Shown one piece after another: positions 15,450 through 24,731 of a stretch of DNA of 64,000 bases. Origin of the DNA: Pseudophaeobacter flagellatus. Lineage in GTDB: Bacteria > Pseudomonadota > Alphaproteobacteria > Rhodobacterales > Rhodobacteraceae. The stretch is taken from positions 620,001 to 684,000 of the forward strand of contig NZ_JAJQRG010000001.1 in NCBI RefSeq assembly GCF_021228235.1, in the 5' to 3' direction. The notes beneath the pieces were generated by a model. That model was not told where the DNA came from and searched no databases. It saw only the letters and a list, made by a program, of their open reading frames with translations. Numbering within the stretch: the stretch's first letter is position 1; the number at the start of each line of letters is the position of its first letter. Position numbers and translations under genes: made by a program.

Positions 15450-16680
15450 TTGTCAGCCACTTTCGGCATTGTCGATCTGTTCGCCGGTCCAGGCGGACTT
15501 GGCGAGGGCTTTGCCTCCCTCGTCGAGGACGGACATGCGCCGTTCCGGATCGGCATCTCGGTCGAGAAGGAGGCATCGGCCCATCGCACCCTGAAGCTGC
15601 GCGCGTTCCTTCGTGAATACCAGGCTCTTCACGGCACCTTGCCCGACCAGTTCATCGATTTCCATGCAGGGCTTGTCCCCGAGCCGGATTGGTCAGCAGT
15701 CGACGCCGAAGCGTGGCAGCTTGCCATTGATGAGGCTCGTGCACTCGAACTCGGCACTGAGGCTGCTGCGACGGCGATTGACGGTGCCATCGAAAAGCTA
15801 CGCAAAAAACTATGACGATACGATTGTGATCGGCGGACCGCCCTGTCAGGCTTATTCCCTGGTGGGGCGCGCCCGGGCGAAGGGCAAGATCGGCTATGTG
15901 CCTGAAGAGGATGGGCGGCACTACCTGTTCCGAGAGTACATCCGCGTGCTCGACAGGCTTCGTCCCGCCGCTTTCGTGATGGAAAACGTCAAGGGCATGC
16001 TGTCTTCGACTGTCGAAAGTCGACTTGTCTTCGAGATGCTGATGGAAGATTTGTCGTCGCTTGGTACGGGCCAAGGTCATCACTACGAGCTGATGACGGT
16101 CGGGGTGGAAGATGGAAAAGCCAGCCTGCAAGAAGCAGGGCGACCGTCTGATTTCATCGTGCGGGCCGAGCAGTTCGGGGTCCCGCAACGGCGCCACAGG
16201 GTGATCATCGTCGGAATTCGGTCCGACCTTGCGGGCAAGGCTGCGCGCGCCGAGATTGCCGTCTCGGGCCTGACGCGAACGGTCAGTGACGTGATCGGGC
16301 CTATGCCGGACCTGCGCAGCGGCATCAGTCGTGGTCGAGACGATTCATCGGCTTGGCGAAACGAGGTCGTCGAAGCGGCGAAACTCCTGGCGAGCATCCA
16401 TAAGGGCAAGGAGGACGGCCCGCTTAGGGAGGCGTTCTCATCCGTTGCCAAGCGAATGAAGTTGGGCGCGCCGAGCCGTCGGACGGCGTCTTGCCTGCCG
16501 GATGGCTATGGCACCTCGAACGATGAACTGCTGCGGTGGCTCGAGCGGCCGAACCTGCGTGCTGTTGCCCAACATGAGACGCGCGGACACATGGCCTCGG
16601 ATCTGGGACGGTATCTGTTCGCCGCTGTGTTCGGAGCAGTGCGCGGCTATATCCTGACGGCCTGGCGGGAACGGATGTGA
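15450..16680 (+). pseudogene. DNA cytosine-5 methyltransferase, frameshifted and 3'-truncated
   Basis: A TTG start at 15450 has AGGAG six bases upstream. The first frame carries motif I (DLFAGPGGLGEGF) and ends at TGA 15813-15815. The second frame continues with motif IV (GGPPCQAYS), motif VI (MENVKG) and motif VIII (QRRHRVIIVG). Removing one A from the six-A run at 15804-15809 joins the frames. The sequence then stops after VRGYILTAWRERM, before the late motifs with the conserved RE and GN residues that complete such enzymes. It is probably inactive. The frameshift could be a sequencing error or phase variation, but the missing 3' end is independent of it. Confidence 0.8.
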
Positions 16681-16785
16681 CTGTTGTCACTCATGAACCA
16701 CAAGACCAAGCCTCATTGCGCCCACAGCGCAGAAACGTCGTAGATCTTGTGGACGCTTGACATCAACTCATTGTTGATTTTCGCG

Positions 16786-16808
16786 CCCCCCCCCCCCCCC
16801 CCCCCCCC
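16786..16808 (+). repeat. Homopolymer of 23 cytosines
   Basis: An uninterrupted run of 23 C, 105 bases after the end of the truncated methyltransferase. The minus strand would carry 23 G, able to form a quadruplex. The length may be inexact because such runs are prone to slippage and to sequencing error. Confidence 0.9.
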
Positions 16809-17903
16809 AAATCCTGATGAATCGCTGTATGCACACTCAACGCCGGTGCTGTCCTTGGTGCGCCCACTAAAAAGTTGATGGCATTTCTGCCGGGGGCGCT
16901 CAAACGCACTTGTCATTTTAAAACTCATCTCTACGGTGTCCACGCTGAGGCGGTGCGAGCAGACGCATTTGGATGTGGGGGTATTCACCGTCAATGCTTG
17001 CTGAACCAACAGGCGCAACCAACGACCAACTGTGTTCACCCAATCACGTTGACCATCCTCATTCATTGCCTTGCTAATATGGATGACTGTGCCGATTTGG
17101 TGTTCAGGTTATTGGCCTCGGGTATATAAATATTTTCCTGACGCGCGACTAAGCACTTCGGCTTCGGTCTCTCCTGAATTACAGCGACCCGGTTTGCACA
17201 TGCCTGTTGTGGCGAGGTCAGAATACGAGCAGCAATCGACATTGCGGTCAGGTCGCTCGCAAGATCAGTAGACAAGCAAGGATGACAGCGGCTCACCTAC
17301 TTTTTCTTCGGTTTCCGCAGTCGCCTGTATTCCGGTTTCCTGTAAATAAAACCGAACACCGAACACCGAAAAGCGCTAATCATAGGCAGGACCAAAGCAA
17401 ACCGGTTGGAGTGATATTTTCCAAAAGCCGGGTATTAACCATGCGCCCCCGATGTGGATCGTGATGCGATTCCCGAACCGTTGTCTCTCTGAGGGGAAAC
17501 AGTTCCTCGTATATTGTGGAATTGGTTCCAGTTTGGTGATCCGTTTGCTAGGGGGAATATCGCGCCGTCTCGCTGGACCTAGCAAGTGGGCCGGGCCTGA
17601 AGGTTGCCTATTTGGAAACAGCCCTGCGCTGACCTGGCGGCTTTTGTCTCTTTTTCAGGGTGATATTATCGATCTTGCGCTGCATTGGTGTTGATTTGAA
17701 AACAATCTCGGCATTCTACCTGCTGTTGGCTTTGCCGGTTTGGGGCCCGCTTTAGGGTCGCCTGGCAATTTATTAAAATTTCTGACGGTTTTTTCTCTTT
17801 GTTGAAATATATTCATCCGCTATTCATTAAATACCCATTTGGGGGGTATATTCTCTAGGGTGTTACGAGACTTGATCTGGCGCAACCGGCTATCAAAGGC
17901 GCC

Positions 17904-17922
17904 ACGTGAACTGCCTTCACGT
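17904..17922. promoter_or_regulatory. Inverted repeat upstream of the RTX gene (outer)
   Basis: ACGTGAA and TTCACGT form a perfect 7-bp inverted repeat around CTGCC, about 205 bases before the RTX start codon. It could be an operator or an RNA hairpin in a long leader. Confidence 0.35.
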
Positions 17923-17957
17923 TTGATCCAATTTCCGTACAACCTGAACCGGCGCAC

Positions 17958-17980
17958 TCTGTCCTATTGTACAGGACAGA
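17958..17980. promoter_or_regulatory. Inverted repeat upstream of the RTX gene (inner)
   Basis: TCTGTCCT and AGGACAGA form a perfect 8-bp inverted repeat with a 7-base spacer, about 150 bases before the RTX start. The CTGTCC/GGACAG arms recall operators of dimeric regulators, including LuxR-type boxes, but the 23-base length does not match a standard lux box, so no regulator is named. Confidence 0.45.
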
Positions 17981-18127
17981 ACACGTAACGCGTGGCTAGA
18001 TGGCGCTGTCTCCTCAACTTCGGGCATGAATTTGGAACTGCGGTTTTGCGGTTGATTTTATTTCGGATTGAACGCTTCGAGCGACGGGGCGCGTTTAACG
18101 CGGCACCACACCGATAAGGAGAACGAG

Positions 18128-21100
18128 ATGGCTGACAATTTTGACAACCCGTATTCGGCCAATCTGGTTGGTCTGTGGGATTTTCGCGAGGGATACACCA
18201 CTGATGACAGCGGACTTGGCGATGGGATTGCCCAGGATGGCGTCGGGTCTGGCGGCACGACCTATGCGGGGGGCTGGATGCTGGGCAATGGCGATGGCAG
18301 CCAGTTCACCGTCGCGGGCAACCAGGATGTTCCGTTTGATCTCGCAACCGGTTCCCTGATCACCTCTTTCAAGGCCAGCGCAATGCCGGGGAGCGGTGAG
18401 CAAACCGTCGTAAGCCGGGGGCTGTCATCGCAGGATGATGCGGATGGTGAGAGCTTTGTCATTCGGGTGAGCGAAGAGGGCGTTGTCAGTCTGAGTCATG
18501 CCGATGATGGCAAGACAGTGAATTTCGCAACCGATCCCGGTTTCTTTGCTGCGGGTGATCTGCTGACCGTCTCTTACGGCTGGAGCCCCGGCGGGGTGAG
18601 CCTGGTGGTGGAAAACAGCACTCAGGGGACCAGTTTTACCACTGGCGACGATGTCGTTGGCATGACCCTTGATGTGACTGCGGATGGCGAAGATAGCTTC
18701 GTCATTGGGGCCGATGGTGACGGTGGCAATGCCTTTGAAGGCAGCATCGACTATGTTGCGGTGCTGGACGACAATGTTGTGCAGTACAATGGCGGTGGCC
18801 TCGACGGTGTCGTCGAAGGCAGCACTGGCGATGATCTGATTGATACCGGCTACTTGGGTGATCCTGAAGGTGACCGTATCGACAATGGCGATGCGATCAA
18901 CCCGGCTGATGGGCCCGATGATGATCTGGTCAATGCCGGTAGCGGCGATGATACCGTGCTTGCAGGTGCTGGCGATGATACCGTACATGGTGGCGGCGGG
19001 GCAGACAGCCTGAGCGGCGGCGCAGGTGACGACGTGCTGCAGGGCGACACGGATGTTCCCGGTGGTGTGGGCGGTGGTGGCACCCGCGAAGTGTTCCAGT
19101 GGGATCTTGCGCCTGACCCAGATGGTGGCGACCCGGTTGATCCCGGCGATGACCTGACGGCGGGATTCTCGCAGGATACCGGCTCGGTTACCGTTGATTT
19201 TTCGGTTTCCAATAGCACCGGCACCCCGACCAGTGACTTTACCGATGTGCCTCAGTTTGTTGGCAATATCAACACCGGCGGTGTGGCGGCAGATCCGCAA
19301 AGCGGCTTGAATGCTGCAACCAGTGCCGATGCAAGCACCGCCGACTATCAGCTGAATTTTTCGGGACCGGTTGGTGACGTCTCTTTCCGTGTCAGCGATA
19401 TCGATGCTGACAGTGTGGTCAATATTACTGCCTTTGATGCGGCCGGAAACCCGGTGGTGGTGAACCTGGCGGGTGGCCCTGGTCTGACGATGACAGATAC
19501 CGATGCTGTTTCCGGTTATGACACGGCCGCCGCCAAGGATGACGACACCTTCACCAGTGACGACAATCCCGATACCTCCATGTTGGTAACCATTCCCGGA
19601 CCGGTTACATCGATTGTGATCACCCATAGCCAGGATGGCAACATCTCTAGCAGCGTGGTGGTTAGCGATGTCTTCTTCGACGCCCTTGGTACTCCGCCTT
19701 CTGTTGTGCCCGGCAATGACACAATCGACGGTGGCGATGGCGATGATATCATCCTTGGCAATGACGGGGATGACTCTCTGATTGGTGGCGATGGTTCTGA
19801 CAGTGTTGATGGCGGCGAGGGCGATGATGTCATCGACACCTCTTCGGATGACACCGCACCTCTGCCGGACCGGGGGTTTGATGGTTATACTGGCACCACG
19901 CCAAATATTCCTTTTGTGCCTGCGGATGCTGATCCCTTCAATGATCGCGATACCGTCGATGGCGGTGCCGGCGATGATCTGATCACCACCGGCGATGACA
20001 ACGACCTGATCTCAGGCGGCGCTGGCTTTGACACCATTGATGGCGGTATCGACGATGATACCATTGATGGCGGTGATGATGATGACCTGATCATCGGTGG
20101 CGAAGGCTCTGACAGTATGATCGGCGGCGCGGGAAACGATACCATCTACGGTGGTCTTGATCCCGCCTTCCCGGATGGGCTGAACATCACTGATGATGGC
20201 TCTGATGGGCGGCCGGTTGATCCAGACCCTACAAATGGCATGGATACCATCGACGGCGGTGCTGGCGATGATGTGATCTATGGCCAGGACGACGACGATC
20301 TGATTTCCGGTGGCGCTGGCAATGATATGATTGATGCCGGCATCGATGATGACAGTGTGACTGGCGGCACGGGCGATGACACCATCCTGGGTGGCCAGGG
20401 GGATGATGTGCTCGATGGTGGCGCAGGTCTGGATCAGATCGATCTCGGCGCTGGTGACGGAGCGGATTCCGCCCTGGGCGGCACCGGGTCGGATACTATC
20501 ACCGGGCTGAGCCAGAACGACATCGTTTACGGCGGCGAAGATGACGATGACAGCGACGTTGATGTTTTGGACCTGACTGGCGCTGCCGAGGCCCAGAACC
20601 CCGGCGGCAGCCTGAGTGTCGAACTGGACGATACCAACCCTGAAAACGGCGTGGTGACCTTCTTCAACGCTGACGGCGATATCACCGGAACCTCCAATTT
20701 CTATGAGATCGAAACCGTTGTGGTGCCCTGTTTCACACCGGGAACCCGGATCGCCACCCCAGAAGGTGAGCGCCGGGTGGAAGATCTCGTCGTTGGCGAT
20801 CGGGTCATAACCCGCGACAATGGCATTCAGGTGATCCGCTGGCTTGGTAGCCGCAGCCTGGAACGTTCTGATCTGAAACAGGCCGCGCATTTGCAGCCGA
20901 TCCTGATCCGCGAAGGTGCCCTGGGCAATGGTCTGCCGGAACGCGACATGATGGTCAGCCCCAATCACCGGGTGCTGGTCGCTAATGATAAGACCGCGCT
21001 GTATTTCGAAGACCGTGAAGTGCTGGTCGCAGCCAAGCACCTGACGGGGCTGGTGGGCATTGACGCGGTAGAGACCAGTTCGGTGACCTATATCCACTTT

Positions 21101-21310
21101 ATGTTCGATCAGCATGAGGTGGTCCTGTCGGATGGTGCCTGGACAGAGAGCTTCCAGCCCGGGGATCAAACTCTGCGCGGGTTGGATAATACCCAGCGCA
21201 ACGAAGTCTTTGAGCTGTTTCCAGAGCTGAAGTCAGAGCAAGGCCGCGTCGCCTACAGCTCTGCCCGCCGGTCGTTGAAGCGCCACGAGGCCCGCCTCTT
21301 GGTGCACTAA
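18128..21310 (+). CDS. RTX calcium-binding secreted protein with C-terminal Hint domain
   Basis: A 1060-residue, very acidic protein; the ATG at 18128 follows AAGGAG. Residues 1-220 look like a LamG-type beta sandwich (ANLVGLWDFREGYTTDDSGLGD, then GSIDYVAVLDD). RTX nonapeptides of GGxGxD type occur in four blocks at about residues 270-315, 525-575, 605-675 and 705-810, with a beta-rich domain between the first two. From about residue 868 a Hedgehog/intein-type Hint domain begins at CFTPGTRIATPEG and includes SPNHRVLV, and the chain ends about 60 residues later. There is no N-terminal signal peptide, so export by a type I system is expected; no exporter genes are nearby. The Hint Cys and His suggest self-processing. 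Function in adhesion or biofilm is inference. Confidence 0.85.
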   Translation: MADNFDNPYSANLVGLWDFREGYTTDDSGLGDGIAQDGVGSGGTTYAGGWMLGNGDGSQFTVAGNQDVPFDLATGSLITSFKASAMPGSGEQTVVSRGLSSQDDADGESFVIRVSEEGVVSLSHADDGKTVNFATDPGFFAAGDLLTVSYGWSPGGVSLVVENSTQGTSFTTGDDVVGMTLDVTADGEDSFVIGADGDGGNAFEGSIDYVAVLDDNVVQYNGGGLDGVVEGSTGDDLIDTGYLGDPEGDRIDNGDAINPADGPDDDLVNAGSGDDTVLAGAGDDTVHGGGGADSLSGGAGDDVLQGDTDVPGGVGGGGTREVFQWDLAPDPDGGDPVDPGDDLTAGFSQDTGSVTVDFSVSNSTGTPTSDFTDVPQFVGNINTGGVAADPQSGLNAATSADASTADYQLNFSGPVGDVSFRVSDIDADSVVNITAFDAAGNPVVVNLAGGPGLTMTDTDAVSGYDTAAAKDDDTFTSDDNPDTSMLVTIPGPVTSIVITHSQDGNISSSVVVSDVFFDALGTPPSVVPGNDTIDGGDGDDIILGNDGDDSLIGGDGSDSVDGGEGDDVIDTSSDDTAPLPDRGFDGYTGTTPNIPFVPADADPFNDRDTVDGGAGDDLITTGDDNDLISGGAGFDTIDGGIDDDTIDGGDDDDLIIGGEGSDSMIGGAGNDTIYGGLDPAFPDGLNITDDGSDGRPVDPDPTNGMDTIDGGAGDDVIYGQDDDDLISGGAGNDMIDAGIDDDSVTGGTGDDTILGGQGDDVLDGGAGLDQIDLGAGDGADSALGGTGSDTITGLSQNDIVYGGEDDDDSDVDVLDLTGAAEAQNPGGSLSVELDDTNPENGVVTFFNADGDITGTSNFYEIETVVVPCFTPGTRIATPEGERRVEDLVVGDRVITRDNGIQVIRWLGSRSLERSDLKQAAHLQPILIREGALGNGLPERDMMVSPNHRVLVANDKTALYFEDREVLVAAKHLTGLVGIDAVETSSVTYIHFMFDQHEVVLSDGAWTESFQPGDQTLRGLDNTQRNEVFELFPELKSEQGRVAYSSARRSLKRHEARLLVH

Positions 21311-21340
21311 GCGCATCGGTGATGTGACAGGGATGAAACG

Positions 21341-21377
21341 AGGGACGGCACCGTTGGGTGCTGTCCCTTATTGTTTT
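21341..21377 (+). terminator. Terminator of the RTX gene
   Basis: AGGGACGGCAC and GTGCTGTCCCT form an 11-bp stem (one G-U), followed by TATTGTTTT. It lies 30 bases after the RTX stop, between two convergent genes. Confidence 0.75.
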
Positions 21378-21407
21378 CTGCCAAGAGTGTAGGGACAGCA
21401 GCCTGGC

Positions 21408-22004
21408 TTAAGGCTGCGTCTGCCGTTGCGCGGCGCGCCACTGCGCCCAGGCTTCAGGGGTGTCCAAATCGGTCACCGCGCGCTGGCCGGGCAGGGCGAT
21501 ATGCTGCACGGTTTCCTGGCGCAGCAGGGCACGGGCCCCTTGATCGCCGGTGATCTGGCGCAGATCGGCAAAGCAGCGGCGTGGAAAGAGCACGGGATGA
21601 CCGGGGGTACCGGTGCTGGTGGTGGCGCGCAGCACCGGGCTGTCTGGCCCGTGAAACCGGCGCGCCAGATGCAGTAGATCCTCGGTCTGCAGATCCGGCA
21701 TATCGCAGGGCAATATCATTACCGCATCGGTCGCGTCTGGCAGGGCTGCCACCCCTGCGCGGATCGAGGCGGCCATGCCCTCTGCCGCATCCGGAACCGG
21801 AACAATCTGCGCCGCACCGATATGCGCCGCGCGCGGGTGGGTCTGGCTTGGCAGGGTCACATAGCAGGGCAAGCCGGTGTTGTCGGCGCGCTGGCAGATC
21901 CGCGTCAATAGGGGCTTGCCGTCGATCCGCTGCATCAGCTTGTCCTGCCCCGCCATCCGCGAAGAGGCACCGGCCGCAAGCAAAAGAACCGCGATATTTT
22001 CCAT
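21408..22004 (-). CDS. Nucleotidyltransferase, MobA/MocA-like
   Basis: It probably transfers a nucleotide onto molybdopterin or a similar cofactor. The N-terminus IAVLLLAAGASSRMAGQDKLM is the NTP-transferase signature (LAAGxSSRMG-xxK). Further motifs are PVPDAAEGMAASIRAG and the metal-binding ILPCDMPDL. The 198-residue length fits MocA/CoxC-type proteins. ATG 22004 has GGGGG upstream. No molybdenum hydroxylase genes lie beside it, so MobA-like and MocA-like roles cannot be told apart. It lies 135 bases downstream of the stop of the FAD/GcvT dehydrogenase gene on the same strand. Confidence 0.75.
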   Translation of the reverse strand: MENIAVLLLAAGASSRMAGQDKLMQRIDGKPLLTRICQRADNTGLPCYVTLPSQTHPRAAHIGAAQIVPVPDAAEGMAASIRAGVAALPDATDAVMILPCDMPDLQTEDLLHLARRFHGPDSPVLRATTSTGTPGHPVLFPRRCFADLRQITGDQGARALLRQETVQHIALPGQRAVTDLDTPEAWAQWRAAQRQTQP

Positions 22005-22139
22005 GGTGCCCCCTGGGCTGGCGAATGACCGTGACTTGTTGAGGGCTAGTTTGGGAACATTGCCAGCGAATGACCAGTGAAAATGCCCCGGTATCATCCC
22101 CCTTGGCAAGGGGATGGCACCGGAAGGCAGCCGACAGGG

Positions 22140-24557
22140 TTAGCCGCGCATGCGGGTGCCCTCTGGATCAAACAGCGCTGTGGTGATCAGCCGCGCCTCG
22201 TGCATCTGGCCCAGGATTTCAATCTCGACCTCCAGCCCCTCTTGCGCATGCTTGGTCGGGACAAACCCCAGGGCGATGGATTTCTGCGCATGATGCGAAT
22301 AGCCCCCCGAGGTGCAGAACCCCACCACTTCACCGCCCAGAGAGATCGGCTCATAGGCGGTGATATCGGCATCCGTGGCCGCGACCTCAAAGGCGCAGAG
22401 CCGACGGGCGGACCCTGCTTTTTGCTCGGCTTCGGCTTTGGCGCGGCCGATGAAATCAGCGGTCTTCTTGAACGAGATAAATCGGTCCAGCCCGGTTTCC
22501 GCCGCGGTATAATCAGGCGAATATTCTCGCATCCAAGAGCCAAAGAATTTGTCCAGCCGCAGCGACATCATTGCCCGCATGCCAAAGGGGCGCATGTCAT
22601 GGGGTTTGCCAGCCTGCCACAGGCAGGACCAGAGCGCCCGCTGGCTGGGCAGGTCGCAGTAGATCTCATAGCCCAAATCGCCAGTGTAGCTGATCCGCTG
22701 CACCAGGCAGTCGACCACGCCGATGGTCATTTGGCGCAGATCCATGAACCGCATGTCAGAAATGTCAGTCCGGGTGCAGGCTTGCAGCACCGCGCTTGCC
22801 TGGGGGCCGGCAATCTGAAACCCGTTGCGGCTGTCTGAAACGTTCTGAATATCGACGCCTGCGACCTGATGCTGCAGGAACCAGCGCATGTGATAGGCCT
22901 GCGCCCCATAAGATGCCGTGAGCTGAAATTCATGCTCGCTCAGGCAAGAGATGGTGAAATCGCCGATAAGCCGCCCTTGATGCGACAGCATCGGTGTGAG
23001 ACTGATGCGTCTAGGCTGTGGCACCCGGCCTGCCATGATCCGATCGAGCCAGGCCCGTGCTCCGGCGCCGCTGATGCGGTATTTGCCAAAGTTATGCACC
23101 TCATTGATGCCAACGCTGCCGCGTACTGCCTTGACCTCACGGGCGGTGGCCGCAAAGGCGTTGGAGCGGCGAAACGATGGTGTTTCAAAACGGGGTTCAT
23201 CGCTGTTGGCAAAATAATTCGCAACCTCAAGCCCGTATTGTTGGCCCCAGACTGCGCCCATTTGATCAAAGATGTCATACATCGGCGTGGTGCGAAACGG
23301 CCGGGCTGCGGGCAGCTCTTCGTTGGGGTAGGCGATGGAGAAACGCTTTTGATAGTTTTCGATCACCTTGGGGAGGGTATATCCAGGGGTGATCCAGTCG
23401 CCAAAGCGGGCACAGTCCAGCGCCATGGTGTCGCGTTCTGGCTCTCCGTCAACCATCCATTGCGCCAGCATCAGCCCGACGCCGCCCCCCTGACTGAACC
23501 CGGCCATGACGCCACAGGCAGACCAATAGTTGCGCACCCCTGGCACCGGTCCCACCAGCGGGTTGCCATCGGGGGCAAAGGTGAAGGGGCCGTGAATGAC
23601 GGATTTCACCCCAGCCTCTGCGAGGGCGGGGAAGCGTTTGTAGGCAAAATCAATCGACGCTTCGATCTTGTCAAAGTTATCGGCCAGAAGTTCATGGCCA
23701 AAATCCCAGGGTGTACCATCCACAGCCCAGGGTTTGCAGGGCTGTTCATAGAAGCCGATGCACAGCCCGCGCCCTTCCTGGCGCAGATAGCTTTCACCGG
23801 CCGGGTCCATCACATGCGGGTGTTCGCCGCCGTTGTCGATGATTTCGGCAATCTTTGGCACCTCATCGGTGACGATGTACTGGTGTTCCATCGGGTGCAG
23901 CGGAAAGTAGATTCCGGCCATGGCGCCCACCTCGCGCGCCCAAAGCCCGCCGGCATTGACGATATGTTCGGCATGGATTGTGCCCTTGTCGGTCACCACA
24001 TCCCAGCTGCCATCTGCACGCTGGTTGGTCTGGGTGACCTTGCAGTGGGTTTCAATGGTTGCGCCGCCCATGCGGGCCGCCTTGGCATAGGCATGGGTGG
24101 TGCCCGAGGGATCAAGGTGACCATCAAGTGGGTCATATAGCCCCCCCAGGATGCCATCGATATTGGTGACGGGGGCAATCTTGGCGATTTCCTCGGGGCC
24201 GACGATTTCGGTCTTTAGCCCCATGAATCGGTGTTTCGCGCGCTCTGCCTTGAGCATGTCAAAGCGTTCCTGGCTGTCGGCCAGGGTGACGCCGCCGACA
24301 TGATGCAGCCCGCAGGACATGCCGGTGATCTTTTCCAGTTCGCGGTAGAGCGTGATGGTATAGCCCTGCAGCGCCGCCATATTGGTATCGCTGTTCAGGG
24401 TATGAAAGCCCCCTGCCGCATGCCAGGTCGAGCCAGAGGTCAGTTCGGATCGTTCCAGCAGCATCACATCGGACCAGCCCAGTTTGGTCAGGTGATAAAG
24501 GACCGAACAGCCGACAACGCCGCCGCCGATCACAGCCACGCGGGTGGTGGTCTTCAT
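22140..24557 (-). CDS. FAD-dependent dehydrogenase with GcvT domain (dimethylglycine/sarcosine dehydrogenase type)
   Basis: It oxidatively demethylates an N-methylated amine and passes the one-carbon unit to tetrahydrofolate. Residues 1-380 form the DAO-type FAD domain: RVAVIGGGVVGCSVLYHL is the dinucleotide-binding loop, and the His of SGSTWHAAGGFH is where FAD is attached covalently in dimethylglycine and sarcosine dehydrogenases. Residues 425-805 form the aminomethyltransferase (GcvT) domain and its C-terminal barrel. Length 805 is normal. ATG 24557 has GGGAGAAG upstream. Substrates could be dimethylglycine, sarcosine or a related methylamine; there is no neighbour that decides. Confidence 0.85.
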   Translation of the reverse strand: MKTTTRVAVIGGGVVGCSVLYHLTKLGWSDVMLLERSELTSGSTWHAAGGFHTLNSDTNMAALQGYTITLYRELEKITGMSCGLHHVGGVTLADSQERFDMLKAERAKHRFMGLKTEIVGPEEIAKIAPVTNIDGILGGLYDPLDGHLDPSGTTHAYAKAARMGGATIETHCKVTQTNQRADGSWDVVTDKGTIHAEHIVNAGGLWAREVGAMAGIYFPLHPMEHQYIVTDEVPKIAEIIDNGGEHPHVMDPAGESYLRQEGRGLCIGFYEQPCKPWAVDGTPWDFGHELLADNFDKIEASIDFAYKRFPALAEAGVKSVIHGPFTFAPDGNPLVGPVPGVRNYWSACGVMAGFSQGGGVGLMLAQWMVDGEPERDTMALDCARFGDWITPGYTLPKVIENYQKRFSIAYPNEELPAARPFRTTPMYDIFDQMGAVWGQQYGLEVANYFANSDEPRFETPSFRRSNAFAATAREVKAVRGSVGINEVHNFGKYRISGAGARAWLDRIMAGRVPQPRRISLTPMLSHQGRLIGDFTISCLSEHEFQLTASYGAQAYHMRWFLQHQVAGVDIQNVSDSRNGFQIAGPQASAVLQACTRTDISDMRFMDLRQMTIGVVDCLVQRISYTGDLGYEIYCDLPSQRALWSCLWQAGKPHDMRPFGMRAMMSLRLDKFFGSWMREYSPDYTAAETGLDRFISFKKTADFIGRAKAEAEQKAGSARRLCAFEVAATDADITAYEPISLGGEVVGFCTSGGYSHHAQKSIALGFVPTKHAQEGLEVEIEILGQMHEARLITTALFDPEGTRMRG

Positions 24558-24731
24558 GAAGCTTCTCCCTGGTTGTATCAGATTTATTCTGGACAGATGT
24601 GAACAGTAGTCCAGTAAAAAACGACCAGGGGTGCTGACGGATGGGCAAAAACACGCCCGAACCGCGCCGATCATCAAAGGCCTGTGGTGTTAGGCCGGGG
24701 CGCAGTCCGGCAGTGGGGGGGGGACGCTGCG

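Larger units (their letters stand above)
16681..18127. other. Gene-poor stretch after the methyltransferase relic
   Basis: About 1.45 kb without a gene I can support. It holds the 23-C run (16786-16808), several short frames with no family resemblance, an AT-rich block (about 17770-17865) that may contain a promoter, and two inverted repeats before the RTX gene. A 117-codon minus-strand frame (16713-17066) runs through the homopolymer as polyglycine and is not credible as it stands. Composition is less GC-rich than neighbouring genes, which fits decayed foreign DNA. Confidence 0.6.

Noticed and set aside
16713-17066. 117-codon minus-strand frame across the poly-C tract
   Set aside because: Its openness depends on the homopolymer read as polyglycine; no family and no ribosome site.
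18425-19627. Minus-strand open frame of 400 codons opposite the RTX gene
   Set aside because: Antisense shadow of repetitive GC-rich RTX coding sequence; the composition is low-complexity and no family is recognised. A similar 385-codon shadow lies at 20012-21169.
22869-24140. Plus-strand open frame of 423 codons opposite the FAD/GcvT dehydrogenase
   Set aside because: Fully inside a well-supported gene on the other strand, without a recognisable domain.
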